Below, in pieces: positions 46,262-58,928 of a stretch of DNA of 64,000 nt. The stretch spans positions 20,387,001-20,451,000 of the forward strand of contig CM066322.1 of NCBI GenBank assembly GCA_033807775.1. The letters run 5' to 3'. Origin of the DNA: Saussurea involucrata (Eukaryota > Streptophyta > Magnoliopsida > Asterales > Asteraceae). A program made the translations under genes and the position numbers. How positions within the stretch are numbered: the stretch's first letter is position 1; each line of letters opens with the position of its first letter. The notes beneath the pieces were generated by a model. That model saw only the letters and a program-made list of their open reading frames with translations. It made no database searches and was not told the origin of the DNA.

Positions 46262-47446
46262 TTGTGTGAAGCTCCTATTCTTGCACTACGAGAAAGAACG
46301 GAAGATTTAGTCGTGTATAGTGACGCATCAAAGATGGGTTTAGGGTGTGTGTTGATGCAACGAGGCAAGGTGATTGCTTATGCATCAAAACAACTCAAAG
46401 AACATGAGAAGAATTACCCTGCCCATGATTTAGAATTGGCAGCGGTCGTGTTTGCATTAAAGTTGTGGCGTCGTTATCTGTATGGAACAAAGTGCACTCT
46501 TTACACTGATCACAAGGGCTTGAAGCATGTCTTTGATCAGAAAGAGTTGAATATGAGGCAACGGCGTTGGTTAGAACTACTTAAAGATTATGATTGTGAA
46601 TTGCATTACCATCCCGGTAAGGCAAATGTTATAGCTGATGCTTTAAGTAGAAAAGAATATAGTGGATGCTTGAAAACGACTAACGCTAGGATCGATGTGA
46701 CATCGAGTTTGATTGAAAGAGTAAAGGAGGCACAAGCAGAAGCTTTATTGGAAGAAAATCTGAAAAATGAAGTTATGAGCACGCAACATCTTCAACTGAC
46801 TGAAGATAGTCGTGGGGTCAAGTTGTTCCAAGGCCGTGTTTGGGTGCCAAAAGTGGGAGGAAATCGGGAGTTAATTCTCGAGGACGCCCACAAGTCTAAC
46901 TATTCTATACATCTGGGAAGTACTAAGATGTATAGGGATCTGAAGTTGCACTACTGGTGGCCAGCTATGAAGTTAGATATGGCACGAATAGTAGAAAAGT
47001 GCGTGACGTGTTCGTTAGTAAAAGCCGAACATCAAAAGCCTTACGGAAGTTTCCAATCTTTGGAGATTCTGGAATGGAAGTGGGAGAAGATTACCATGGA
47101 TTTTGTGACAAAGTTACCGAGGACGCAAAAGGGTAACGACACTATATGGGTAATCGTGGATCGATTGACCAAGAGTGCTCACTTTCTGGCTATGAAAGAA
47201 GCATCACCAATAGATAAATTGGCGAAGTTGTATATTGATGAAGTGATGTCAAGACATGGTATACCGGTGTCTATAGTGTCGGATCGTGATAGTCGGTTTA
47301 CCTCGAGGTTTTGGCAGTCACTACAAGAAGAATTGGGTACGAGAGTCAATTTGAGCACTGCTTATCATCCACAAACGGATGGGCAAAGCGAAAGAACCAT
47401 TAAAACTTTGGAAGATATGCTCAGGTCTTGTGTGTTAGACTTTTGA
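46262..47446 (+). pseudogene. Element II RNase H and integrase, first part
   Basis: RNase H starts LALRERTEDLVVYSDAS and keeps the D-E-D pattern (YSDAS, HDLELAAVVFAL, YTDHKGL, NVIADALSR). Integrase follows with a zinc-binding HHCC region (HKSNYSIHLGSTKM, CVTCSLVKA). The catalytic core has D in ITMDFVTKLPR, D in VSDRDSRF and E in GQSERTIKTLEDM. A TGA at 47444-47446 stands where Gly is expected. The frame simply continues after it. Confidence 0.9.
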
Positions 47447-48114
47447 GGTAATTGGGATACGCATCTACCGTTAGTAGAGTTCGCATATAACAATAGTTAT
47501 CATTCCAGTATCGGAAGGGCACCTTTTGAAGCTTTGTATGGTCGAAAATGTAGAACTCCGGTGTGTTGGTTAGAAGCTGGGGAAAACCAGTTTGCTGGTC
47601 CGAAACTTGTGCAACAAACGACTGATAAAGTGAAAGAGATTCGGAAGCATATGAAAGCAGCTCAAGATCGACAAAAGAGTTATGCTGATCCGAAAAGAAG
47701 ACCGAAAGAATTCCAAGTTGGGGAGCGCGTAATGCTTAAAGTATCCCCGTGGAAAGGCGTGATAAGGTTTGGCAAACGTGGAAAGTTAAGTCCTCATTTT
47801 CTAGGACCTTTCACTATAACTAAGCGAGTGGGACTTCAAGCTTATCAGTTGGATCTTCCACCTGAATTGGAAGGCATCCACAATACCTTCCATATCTGCT
47901 ACCTTCGGAAATGCTTAGCAAAGAGAATGATGTGATTCCACTTACTGACGTAAGCGTGTATGAAAAGAGTCGTTGTGTGGAAGAACCAAAAGCGATTTTA
48001 GAGAGGATGATTAAGAAATTACGTCATAAAGATGTAGTTATGTTAAAAGTGCAATGGAAACATCACCGAGGTGCTAACGTGACGTTAGAATACGAAGAAG
48101 ATTAGATATCCTCA
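47447..48114 (+). pseudogene. Element II integrase C-terminus and chromodomain-like end
   Basis: After the TGA the frame reads WDTHLPLVEFAYNNSYHSS and APFEALYGRKCRTPVCW, the GPY/F module (SPHFLGPFTITKRVG) and HNTFHICYLRKCL. A 1-base shift near 47915 leads to a chromodomain of the Tekay/Del type (ERMIKKLRHKDVVMLKVQW). The last turn is truncated by another shift near 48103. Chromodomains guide such elements to heterochromatin. Confidence 0.8.
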
Positions 48115-48156
48115 TCTCTTTACCTAGCTTTAATTTCGAAGACGAAATCATTTTCA

Positions 48157-48168
48157 AGTTGGGGAGAA
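48157..48168 (+). promoter_or_regulatory. Polypurine tract of element II
   Basis: AAGTTGGGGAGAA lies directly before the 3' LTR. It is the plus-strand DNA primer site typical of this group. Confidence 0.75.
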
Positions 48169-48169
48169 T

Positions 48170-50409
48170 TGTAACACCTCAAATTTTCATTATATTATTT
48201 TAATGTAAATGGGGTCTAACTCCAGGGTTGATTGTGTATATTGACCAAAGTTTAAAGTTAATGTTAAAAATTAACCTGAGGGTCTGTTTTGTCATTATTT
48301 GAAAGTAGAGATTACTTCATAAGTGGGTAAACAGAATTGTTGAGATGTTATCTCAAATTATCTTTGTTGGAGTCAGTCACTTCCAGAGATAGTGAAAGAA
48401 GAAGAATAGAGAAAGAAAGAAAAAATCATGTTCTGATTTCTTGAAGGTTGTGAACCAGAGAAGGAAAGAATTGGAATCGCTGGGTTAAAAACTTCAATCA
48501 GGTGAGTTCATCCTTTCATTTTAAAGCTTTAATAGTTGAAATTGGAATTATATGTTGTGTATAACTGTTGGAATGATTGGGATATTGGTATTGATTTTAA
48601 GTTAAGCAACAATCTGAATTTTTGGACGATTTTATGAATTAATTTGACTTGAATAGAATGAACTGAATCGAAGTTCCGGTATTAAGAAAATTTCCGGAAC
48701 TGGGTTGGGTTCCGGAATGGATTGGTTCCGGTATTGAAATGGGAACCAGAATTGAATTGGGTTCCGGAAACAAGTTTCGGAAATTGGGTTTTGGCAAACG
48801 GATCCAGAATAAAAACCACTTCCGGAATCGGGCTCAAATGTGAGTTCCAGAATTATTTTTATTGTTGGGCCGGAATGTGAATAGAGATCCGGAATTGGGT
48901 CTCATGAAATGGGATCCGGAACGTTATTTCCGGTATGGGCCAGCTGAGTTGGACTTCCGGTCCGGATCTGATTGGAGTCCGGTATTCAACAACCGGAATG
49001 GACCATATCAATTAAGGATTTGGACCATATTAAATGAATGGACCATATTAAATGAATGAACCAGCTGATTGCAAAACGGTTTAGACTTTGGCATTTTAGA
49101 AAAAACTTGAATTTGGGTCATATTAATTAAGGATTTGGGCCGACATTCATTTAATAATTAAGTATTAAATTTTGATGGGTTTTATTTCTTTTAAAATCCT
49201 TAAGAATTTGATGGGTTTTAATTATTGTTAAAATCCAATTGTAGTTAAGAATTTGATTTAATTCAGAATTCGATTTCGGAATAGTTTTCATATATTGAGT
49301 TTGAAATATTCCTTGGTTATAGTATTCGGAAGGAAACAATTTGAGGATCAAAAAGGGATAAACAGTTTAATATTCTTAGGGTTAAGAATATGTTGTGAGA
49401 GATAGCGTGATATATTATTTTACTTGTACGCTAGTAAGTGTAATGGATCCATATGCACTGTTTTATTTTAACGTGGAATAGGCATAAAGAAACTTGTAAT
49501 TCCCGTTGACTTGAAATGTGGAATAGGCATAAAGTAAATTGTAATTCACATTTCGTAAAGGTGTTATGAAATGAGAAATAGGCATAAAGGAAATTGTAAT
49601 TTCTATTTCATAGTGTGATGTGAAATGCGGAATAGACATAAAGTAATTTGTAATTCCCGTTCACATGGAAATGGAGAATAGGCATAAAGTAATTTGTAAT
49701 TCTCATTTCATAGTATAGAAATCGAGGAATAGGCATAAAGTAATTTGTAATTCCTGATTTCTATGGGAAGGTCAGAGATAGGCATAAAGTAAATTGTAAT
49801 CTCTACTCCCAATCCAAGAAAATAGGCATAAAGCAACTTGTAATTTCTTGGATAAGAGCAATAATCTAGAATCTGTGATGATTCGTAGTAGGCTCTTGAT
49901 TTTGATAATATGACTTAATGAATATTAGTCATATTCATGGGATCGGGTATGTTCCCGTCATTGAGGTGAGCACGTGTACAGTAAGAATGGTGGAGAACAA
50001 GTTTGTTTATATGTATTGGATATTTTCAAACTGTTAACGTTTTAATTTGAAGTTTGGATGTTCTCACTAGGCGTAAGCCTAATTGTTCAAATTAAATTTT
50101 CTTACCAGGTACAGGCTCAGGGAAATAAATGGGATGTGGGACGAGAGATTTTGAAGTATTCAACTTTTGAGATAAGCGGAGGACTTAGCTAACGAGATGA
50201 GGTTTTTTGGATGGATTGCTTAGATAACCCAGTTAATCTGATTATAGTTGACATGATTAGATTAATAGGTTATTTGGAGAATTCAATATTTGTAAATACG
50301 AAACCTCATAGTTAGTTCTCTCCTTATTTATATAAAAGTTTGGATGTTATTCTATCATAACTTGTTACAATTTGAGGTTCAAATTGGCCCTGATTTTTAG
50401 GGTGTTACA
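48170..50409 (+). repeat. 3' LTR of element II
   Basis: 2240 bp, a near copy of 25343-27620 except for a 38-bp deletion near its start. The hairpin array is kept at 49470-49852. Confidence 0.95.
49470..49852 (+). repeat. Array of eight hairpins, 3' LTR copy
   Basis: It has the same eight units as 26683-27062. In unit 2 the arms read GAAATGTGGAAT / ATTCACATTTC, which pair better than those of the 5' LTR copy. Unit 4 has AGACATAAAG in place of AGGCATAAAG. Confidence 0.85.
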
Positions 50410-51034
50410 TGTATTGATGGAGGTATTTCCCGTATTGATTTATAGGGAGAAATCCTATTATTTTGGTTGTATTATCGAAAATTTTATTTAGTTGCTCTTT
50501 CCCAATTCGAGGGTGTTACAAGTTGGTATCAGAGCATAAGTTTGAGACAATTAGGTGTTGATTTTGGATACCTAGACTCAAACTAGCGTTCTTTTAAGTA
50601 AATGAAAGTGAAATTCACCTTTAGGCACTTTAAGATAGGATGTTTTGAGGTCGATGGAGTTGCTAGAAACGAGAATCCTATCGAGAGTGGCAAGGATAAG
50701 CATGTACGGTGCGTTCATAATAACACCTGGCCAGTGTCATGGGGAACTTTCTAGTTACATGTGCATACTTGAACCACTTTAATGCGATGACCGTTGGGGT
50801 AGTGAAGAGTTTCTAAGCAAGTAGTCGTTGAAAGAGATTGACGATTTTAGCATTAGCCACTTAGAGTGACAATAAGCATGATAATTGCTTTAAGTGGACC
50901 ATTTCGGGTCAAGGTTGATGGTTGGAGTAGAACCATAGGCTTGTTGAATCGACCTTATTTCGAGGAGAAATCGTAAGGTTAATCGATGTAAATTCCAATT
51001 TTGCTTTAAGATGTTTGAGCATCCGAATGACGGT
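50410..51034 (+). mobile_element. End of LTR I, PBS and leader of element I
   Basis: 50410-50520 completes the LTR begun at 22690. TGGTATCAGAGC (50524-50535) is its PBS. The following 500 bases look like the untranslated leader of a Tekay element (compare 27636-27900: a 'tacctagact' word and GTTCATAAT-like sequence) and hold no protein I recognise. The rest of element I is replaced by a copia fragment. Confidence 0.75.
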
Positions 51035-51124
51035 AGTGTGATCGGGTGTGAAAGGCTACAAGTTATGGAGTTCTGAGCTAAGGAAGGTAATTGTTTCAAA
51101 AGATGTGACTTTGATGAAACTTCC

Positions 51125-53035
51125 ATGATCCATCGAGCTTCTAGCTCGACATCTACTATTGAGAAACCATCCGAGGCAAGTAAGAAGACATCTCAAGTTG
51201 AGGTGGAGTTTATGGCATCATCCACCGTTACACCAGTTTCTTCACCGGTTCCTACACCGATAATTTCGGTAATTGGTGATCAGTCTATGTCTGTTCCGGC
51301 TAGTGAACATGTGGATGGCGAGACCTCCTCACCATCTTCACCACCTGCTCCTAGTCCTTCTATTGCAAGAGATAGGCTGAGGAGATATATTGTACCTCCT
51401 AGGAGGTATGCTCATGCCAATTGTGTTGCTTATGCTCTTACAGTTTCCGAGGATATAGAGTCAACGCTAGAGCCTACATGCTATGATGAGGCTATTTCAG
51501 TTGCTGACTCGGATAGTTGGATGGTTGCTATGCATGGTGAGATGGAGTCATTGCACAAGAATGACACTTGGGATCTTGTCCCGGCTCCGGAAGGAAAGAA
51601 GCCAGTCAAGTGCAAGTGGGTGTATAAGCTCAAGGAGGCCGTTAATCCGGGTGATAAGCCAAGGTACAAAGCTCGTTTGGTTGCTAAGGGGTATAGTCAA
51701 ATGCCCGATATCGATTATACTGATATTTATTCACCCGTTGTTAAACATACATCTATTCGTGCATTGTTGGGATTAGTTGCTTCTAATGATTATGAACTAG
51801 AGCAACTAGATGTGACTACAGCGTTCTTAAATGGTGAGCTTGAGGAGGAGATCATTATGCAGCAACCTGAGGGTTTTGTAGTTCCGGGCAAGGAGGACTA
51901 CGTGTGCAAGTTGAAGAAATCTCTCTATGGTCTCAAGCAATCTCCGAGACAATGGTATAAGAGGTTTGACTCATTTGTGACCGGTCAGGAGCTGAAAAGG
52001 TGCACCTATGACAGCTGCGTTTACTACAAGAAGTGTGACGACGGGCCGATTGTCTATTTACTCATATACGTGGATGACATGTTAATCGCAGCGAAAGATA
52101 TGAAGGAGATTCAAGTGATAAAAGACCAGTTGAATGTTGAGTTTGATATGAAGGACTTGGGGGCTGCCAAGAAAATATTGGGGATGGAAATTGTGCGTGA
52201 TAGAAGTTCGAGGACCTTGCATCTCTCTCAAAAGAGCTATATAGAGAAAGTCCTACACCGGTTCAATATGCATGATGCAAAACCGGTCACCACACCCCTA
52301 GCGGCTCACTTTAAGCTATCATCCGCTCAAGGTCCTATTTCAGAGGCTGATGTGTCTTACATGGCACGTGTACCATATTCCAGTACCGTCGGTTCGTTGA
52401 TGTATGCTATGATCTGCACGCGTCCAAATTTGGCTTATGCCGTTAGTGTGGTGAGTAGATTCATGGTGAATCCGGGCAAAGAACATTGGAAGGCCGTCCA
52501 ATGGATTTTTCGTTATCTCCGAGGTACGTCATCTTTGAGTTTGTGTTTTGGCAAGAATGACGATGGTGTGTTTGGTTTTGTCGATTCAGATTATGCCAAA
52601 GATATTGATAATCGGAGATCGATTTCTGGATATGTGTTCACTTTGGGTGGTTGTGCCATTAGTTGGAAGGCACAATTACAGTCTACAGTTGCGCTTTCAA
52701 CGACCGAAGCCGAATATATGGCTGTTACGGAAGGATTCAAAGAGGCGATTTGGTTGAAAGGTTTGTTTGGTGAACTCGATGAGTCGTGCAATGTCACGAT
52801 GGTGTTTTGTGACAATCAAAGCGCGATATTTCTGGCGAAAGATCAGATGTTCCATGACCGAACGAAGCACATTGATGTGCGTTACCACTTTGTGCGGGAA
52901 GTCATTGCTCGAGGTGATTTCAAGGTAAGCAAAATTCACACTAAAGACAATCTCGCGGATATGTTCACCAAATGTCTTCCGATGGCCAAGTTTAGTTTGT
53001 GTTTAAACTTGGTCGGTCTCTTGAAGCGCAATTGA
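51125..53035 (+). pseudogene. Copia polyprotein fragment: RT and RNase H
   Basis: A 636-codon open frame. After a Ser/Pro-rich linker it has the copia RT start (RYIVPPRRYAHAN, WMVAMHGEMESLHKNDTW, CKWVYKLKEAVNPGDKPRYK), then QLDVTTAFLNGELEEEI and SLYGLKQSPRQWYKRF. The catalytic pair is YVDDML. RNase H carries GFVDSDYAKD, ALSTTEAEYMAV, FCDNQSAIFLAKD and HIDVRYHFVRE, ending at DMFTKCLP...NLVGL. All catalytic residues are present. Only the 1-base frameshift at about 51106 (in the VTFDE motif) and the loss of the 5' half disable it. The wording of the RT block fits the Tork lineage. Confidence 0.9.
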
Positions 53036-53207
53036 GTCCGAGGGATTCGTGGTGGAGGAGGTATTGTTTCATTTTCCCGAGAAGTTATTTTGGTTTGTTA
53101 TCGTTTAATTGATGTTGAAGGTTGCTTGTGTTAGAGCATTGGTTTTCAATGGATATGTGTCGATTGTGTTTGTTTTTGGATGAACTTATGGAGCCAAGGT
53201 GGAGATT

Positions 53208-53886
53208 TGTTGAATTTGTCTCCAAAGTCAATAAAGATGGAGCTCAAAACAGTGCCCAGAGCGACTTTGATGCTAGTTGCTCAATTTCAACTAACTTGCA
53301 ACTCACTTCCAGCACTGTTTGTTTTTGTACGGCGCCTCATGAAATTCTCAGATTGATTTTGCTTTGCCACGTGCTTTCCATGTGAGTGGGAAGTTATCAA
53401 TTTTATCAATTACTTTTGCTTTGCATGTAACTATAACGTGAGCAAATGAGATCATGGGACGGTGGTTACTTCCATCTCTTTTAATTTGGTTTTCTCCATT
53501 TTTTGATCGACACACTCTCACCATTAAAATCACATACGACATTTTCTCTCTAGAAAGGACATAGATTGAAGGCTTCGATTTCGATTTCTCCATTGTAATT
53601 TCATTCCAAGCATTGTACTCAACATCGTGATAGTGGATTTCTCGATGGTCTCCTCCGCCCGTGGTTTTTCCCGAGTTGGGTTTTCCACGTAAAATTGGGT
53701 GTCGTTTCTCGTTCTTTATTTTCTGCATTTGTTTACGTATGTGTGTTGGTGTTTCGATTATTGGATTATTTGCTCGTCGAAGTTTACGATAGATAATTCT
53801 ATTTTTCGCTTGAATCGATACGGTTCTAATTTGGAGCATCGGTTTTGGGTTGGTTTCGGGACGTTCACGTTTCGATTTTTACAACA
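53208..53886 (+). repeat. 3' LTR of the copia fragment
   Basis: It begins TGTTGAATTTGTCTCC after a purine tract and ends TTTTTACAACA, so the ends invert as TGTTG/CAACA. There is only one copy, so the exact end is inferred. Confidence 0.65.
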
Positions 53887-54699
53887 CATATCTTCTTCCC
53901 TCTCTTCTCAGATGCGGCTGTCGGAGATAAATGGATTAGAAAAGCAATGGGGATGGAGATCCTTTCGAACCTGGTGAAAAATGGAACAAATCAAACAACA
54001 GACAGAGATCAAAACTGGTGAAACATCAAATTTGCAATGCAAAGGCTTCTTTCTAAATTCAGAAAACCCCATTCCACCAATCAGATATCCATCTAATATT
54101 TCTTCTTTTTGCTCACTGAAATTCTCTATCCCTCGCCTTTTATATTCCATTCACACAACGGGTGATGTAACAAAGCAATATCATGAATAAAAAATAGAAA
54201 TCTAAAGGACATGCAATTTTGTGAGATCAAGTGTAGTTGCAAAAATTTGGAGGAAAACAGAAGAAATACGATCAGACCATCGGATGGTCATCTGATCTTA
54301 ACACCTGTGAGGAAAACAAAATTGGATAGGGTAACAGGGGAGAAGAGAAGACAATATATAGTGGTTTTGTTTTGATCGTGAAGCGATGGAGAAGGAAGAA
54401 GAGGCGTAGTGGGCTGGAATGTAGGATGCGAATTGCAAATAGATAGGAGGTGGGCCGGTTAAGAGAAAGAAAACGCGGGGGGAGAGGGAGAGAGTGATTT
54501 GCAGAGCAGAAGGTGGAGAGGGAGGATTAATGAATGACTTAACCGTAACTTAATGAGTTTAAAGGGTCAAGATTAAAAGTTGGGATTAGTTTAAACGGCC
54601 GAAATCTAACCAAAAACGGTTAGACTCGGATACGTCAATGGTATAGACAATACTTAAAAGAATAATTATAGTTATAATGAAAAAATTAATTGGGCGTAT
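53887..54699. other. Unassigned stretch right of the retroelement nest
   Basis: I see no gene. A short frame near 53911 reads MRLSEINGLEKQW. A loosely similar RLSEINCLEQF is near 60700, perhaps pieces of one lost gene or repeat. 54390-54520 is purine-rich. Confidence 0.35.
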
Positions 54700-55749
54700 T
54701 TTTACTTTTGGATCAATATTAGTCGAAGAAGATCCACACAAATAAAATACACCGAGTACTAAATCAATTTGTTTTTATAGTAAGAAGGATAATCAGTGGT
54801 ATTTTTCACACATGATCCTTTTTCTATCCTAGATTTAGCATATTTACAAATGCAAAAGTTCATTTGCACTTTCTTAAATAAATAAAAATGACTATTTAAA
54901 ATCAGAATTTTCAGAAATCACGGATTAATGGCATGCATATTATAACCTTAAAACCGCATGTCTAATTTTCCTAAAACACTAGAATTTTAACTACATTACA
55001 TCTACATTCTACTATACGAATTGAAGTCAACATTGATCACACTTATTGTAATAACCGAGAATTCTTTTAAGTAAAAATATTAAGTTGTGGGAAATTGTTG
55101 AAAAGTTGAAAGTCTAAGGGTTGAAGTGTAATTTGGCCAAAGTTATATTAACTCTTGAGGTGGGCTAAAAACCCTAGAAAACAATTCAGTATTTGCGGCT
55201 GAGAGAATGGGAGAGCAAAGAAAGGATTGCCCAAACTTCAATTGGAGAAGAAAGTTAGCATTCATCTAATGTCGAAGGGGAAAGAGTTTTGAAATGCGAT
55301 TATGCATCAATGTATAGCAGGTAATCCCAATCTCCATTTTAGAATGTTGTCCGTTTGTTTGATTTATGGGGTTCTAAGATTTGTTTTAGAGTTTAAAGGG
55401 GGCGTAAAAAGGAATTAATCGTGCAGGTTAGAGTTAGAAAAATGTTTGATGGGAAAGGACTTGAGTAATCGTTTAATTGGTTTGATTTTCAGTACCAAAA
55501 ATACTAATCAGTATCGCAAATTTAAGAGATCCGGAATTTGTAAACCAGTTCCGGAATGGGTTCATAAATTACAAGATCCGGAACGTGTGTACACTTGGTT
55601 CCGGAATTATTGTCTTGCAGAAATAAATAAGGTTCCGGAAGTGTTGTTATGATCCGGAGTGCGAGAGAAAACTAGATACGGAACCTATCCTCAAAAGAGG
55701 ATCCGAAACTACCCTTTTTTATTTAGATTCGGAAAGATGTTTACAAGAT

Positions 55750-56710
55750 TAGGGGTGAGCAAAACCCGCCCAACCCGAAAACCCGAACCGACCCGATCCG
55801 ATATTTGCACTAAATTCCCCAAACCCGACAGCCCCGATCCCCGTATGTAATTCCGGGTTACTAGGGTCGGTTTGGGTCCAAGGATTGTCACCCGATCCGA
55901 CCCGAATTATCCGAACTTTAATTAAAATTTAATTTTTTAAATAAAATATATATATATGTACTAATATATTATATATACCTAATAACCTAAATCGTATTCT
56001 ATGTTCCATCAGATCAGACATCAAGACTCTTTAGCCTTTTCATTTTTCACCCTTTTGAGTTTTGCCCTAAATTTTCACGCTCACCCTCACAACCTCACTC
56101 ACGACGGTCGACGGGAACACCACCAGTCCACCGCTGCACGGCACCACCAGTCCACCACCACGACACCACCCATTGCTCACTTGCACGACACCACCAGTCC
56201 ACAACTTCTGAAGAAGGCATCGTCTTCTCCACAACTTCTGACGAAGGCATCTCTTCTCCACAGCTTCTGGTAGTGAACGACGAGAGAGAGTGAGAGACGA
56301 GACATCGAGGTTTTCCTTATTTCTTCTTCGTCTTCTCACTAGCTGGGTTTTATGATGGAGAGAGAAAGGGATGTTAGAGATAAATTTTCTTCAGACATTG
56401 GAGAAAAGGACATTGGATAGAGAAAAGAAATATTGGAAGTTGGGATACAGGTTGTATATCGTAGTATCGTACAACTAGCTTTATTTAATAAAGATGTCAG
56501 TGGGTCTAAACTTTGTCCAAGCCGCCGATGACTTAAAAATATCAGACCCGAACTACCCGACCCGAGTTACCCGATATCCGAAATCACCCGGACCCGATAT
56601 CCGAAATTAAGTTTGGATGGGTTTCGGGTTCTGTTTGTCCCCCCCGAAACCCGATCGAGGATTGGGTTTTGGGCCCCGACCCGCCCGAACCCGACCGATG
56701 CTCACCCCTA
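55750..56710. mobile_element. hAT-like element inside the solo LTR, exact 8-bp TSD
   Basis: The ends TAGGGGTGAGC/GCTCACCCCTA are shared with the element at 8403-9062. The flanks are TACAAGAT twice (55742-55749 and 56711-56718). It is 961 bp, with AACCCG/CGGGTT-rich ends and an AT-rich middle. It encodes no transposase. Confidence 0.9.
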
Positions 56711-57745
56711 TACAAGATCCGGAATTTGTTGGGTGGTGCACGTGATCCGGTATCACACAAATAGGATCCGGAACCTCAAACTTAAATGGAACCGGAACTC
56801 TCACTAAAATGGGCCGGTATGTAAATGGGTAAGAGATTTAGTGGACCTGAACTCCATTTTTAATTGGACCGAATGTTTAGAAATTTAGCTAGTGGACTGG
56901 ATTTTGGTTGGGCCGGACTTCATTCTTGACCTTGGACCGTGAATTAGCAATTTCAATTAGAAATTCGGTAGGTAGTGGGTATGTCACGTGGGCTTCTACT
57001 ACAAGAAATCCTTTAGTGGGTGTATCACGTGGGCCTAAGCGTATGGGTAATTATGTTAATTGGAAACCGGTTTGGGTCTATCACCAAGTGATTGATTCGG
57101 TATGTAACTAATTAAAGAATATGTAATGTTAATTAATTAAAGATTAGGTAATTTTAATTAATTAGAGATTGGATAATGTTAATGATTTGGGGATCCGATA
57201 TTTATGTCTTGAGTCGGTAGCCGAGTCCAATAATTATAATTCTGGACTAGAAGTATAATTTATCGACTTAGAAAATTGGGTTAAGTTCGGGAGCAAGCTC
57301 GAGTGATAAATGAAAAAGTTATGACGTACGTTTTCTAATATAATAGGTGTTCCACCTAGAGATCGAAAGTGTAAGTGAGAATCTTTCGAGCGAGCAAGCC
57401 AGGTGAGTTTTTCTAACTAAAATACGTGATTTTACGTGTTTTTCTAAAGAAAGTGATTATGTGGAAATGCCATGTTATTTTACATGATTTTCACGTGAAT
57501 GAAAGTGTAGTATTTTACTGATCATGGTGTGTTTACGAGCATGATTTATTTACAAGTTTTTACGTATGTTTTCCCATGAAAAGTATGTTTTAATGAAAAG
57601 ATTATTCATCAAGATGAAATGAATTATAAAGTGTTACACGGATTTCATGTTTCATGATTATGACGAGCTATGTGTATGTTATGTGGAGTCGGTCTGCACA
57701 GTGCGATCTGAGCACCTCGGGATCCGATGATCCCTTGGGCTGTTG

Positions 57746-57895
57746 TGAGAAGCTTGTAGGAGAGAATTCATTTCCTTCCTACTCGGATATGTGAGTAGCT
57801 TGTAGGAGGGAATTTATTTCCTTCCTACTCGGATATGTGAGAAGCTTGTAGGAGGGAATTTGTGTCCTTCCTACTCGGATATGTGACTAGCTATG
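57746..57895 (+). repeat. Three tandem hairpin units in the solo LTR
   Basis: Units of about 62 bp each contain the arms GTAGGAGGGAA and TTCCTTCCTAC around a short loop, followed by TCGGATATGTGA. The first unit has GTAGGAGAGAA. Confidence 0.7.
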
Positions 57896-58297
57896 AGATC
57901 CTTAAACATTGTGTAGTACCATGGTTGAATGATTATGTGAAGAATGTTAATGTGTTTTATAAAATGATTTTTATAATGTTGTTGTACGTTGTTTACGGAG
58001 GAACTCACTAGACCTCATGGTCTAACCCTCGCTTTTCAAAACTAAACCATTTTCAGGTAAGCCAATAGTAGGAGGCTCAGGTTAGTGAGCAAGCGTAGGA
58101 TAGAGTACAGATGCAGAAAGAGACAGTGCCCGTGCCACTTGTAGAAGCTAGAATATTCTCAGTTGTGTATAGGTTGTTTCCGCCAACCTTAGTTTTGAGA
58201 TTGATGTAAAGAAAATTTTAGGACCCAGTTTTGTAAATGTTATAATTTAATGTTATGCATGTCCTGTTGTATTTTTGGGTTGTTACACTTATTAAAC

Positions 58298-58928
58298 TCA
58301 GGCTAAACGCCCACCGGTCTCTCTCTCGTATCCTCCACCACATCCCAAAACATCAACAAACCGCCACCACCCTTTGTTCCCAATTGTCGGGTCCTCCTTG
58401 CCACCATTAACCGACGGTGGCCCCATTGTATTCTGCTGCCGCATTTGCCTGCTCTTGATGTCACTTACATCAATCTTACTCGAAAACTTGCTTGATCCAG
58501 ACCCAAACATAAACACCAGCAATCTTGACTTGCATATTGAAGATGATGATGCCGATCTGTTTGGCAATGCTTTGACCTCAAAGTACTCTTCTTCGAAGCA
58601 GTTTTCAACCGCATATACCTAAAAGAATCAGAATTTGATCGAAATTGAGGGTTATTTGCCTCTTAGTTTCTTGCTTCCTCATGTGATCTCCGAACCCAGA
58701 AACTATCTTTCCACAGAAAATGATGCTTTCAAATGAATTAGTATTATGAACCCATTCTTCGGTGAAAAACCCTAAGAAATCTTGTTCGGATGAAGAAGAC
58801 GATGATGATGAATTTGATTTAGAAGAAATGTGATATTCTTCTAAGCCGATCGTATGGTCTTCAATGAGAAGGTCACATAGAGAAAGTGTGTCCTCTGCGT
58901 CATCGATATAATCTTGCATGGTGTTCAT
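58298..58928 (-). pseudogene. Broken duplicate of paralog 2
   Basis: A copy of the gene at 19332-19961 with the same N-terminus, Ser run and C-terminal blocks. It has three indels relative to that gene. There is a lost base near 58652 (before the RSNSDSF block) and another near 58570 (in the SKSLPNRS region). A CT-repeat shortening near 58320 changes the last residues. The first half therefore runs off frame after KQETKRQI. The second half opens a separate frame starting in PNRS. The TATA box is still present (58988-58995). Confidence 0.9.

Larger units (their letters stand above)
25343..50409 (+). mobile_element. Element II: complete Tekay/Del-type chromovirus, nested inside LTR I and itself interrupted
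   Basis: The order is 5' LTR (25343-27620), PBS (27624), gag (27954-28864, resuming 44429), protease, RT, RNase H, integrase, a chromodomain-like end, PPT (about 48157-48168) and 3' LTR (48170-50409). The gap 28865-44428 is element III. The flanks TATAT (25338-25342) and TGTAT (50410-50414) agree at 4 of 5 bases. Several stops and frameshifts make it inactive. The two LTRs differ by roughly 43 substitutions in about 2.2 kb, counted by eye, plus a 38-bp deletion in the 3' copy. Confidence 0.9.
51035..53886 (+). mobile_element. Ty1/copia (Tork-like) 3' fragment with 3' LTR
   Basis: It starts within the integrase/RT linker of a copia polyprotein (GVKGYKLW, KVIVSKDVT) and runs through RT and RNase H to a PPT-like AAGGTGGAGATT, then a 3' LTR (53208-53886). 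The 5' LTR, gag, protease and integrase core are missing. The junction with the leader of element I is sharp. Confidence 0.85.
55047..58287 (+). mobile_element. Solo LTR, Tekay-like, with exact 5-bp TSD
   Basis: It starts TGTAATAACC and ends GGTTGTTACA. CTTAT flanks both ends (55042-55046 and 58288-58292). Compared with copy A, the pre-insertion site is intact without it. It is 3241 bp including the nested hAT element, so about 2.27 kb of LTR. Its 3' half matches 7681-8395. No internal domain is present, so it arose by LTR-LTR recombination. Confidence 0.9.
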
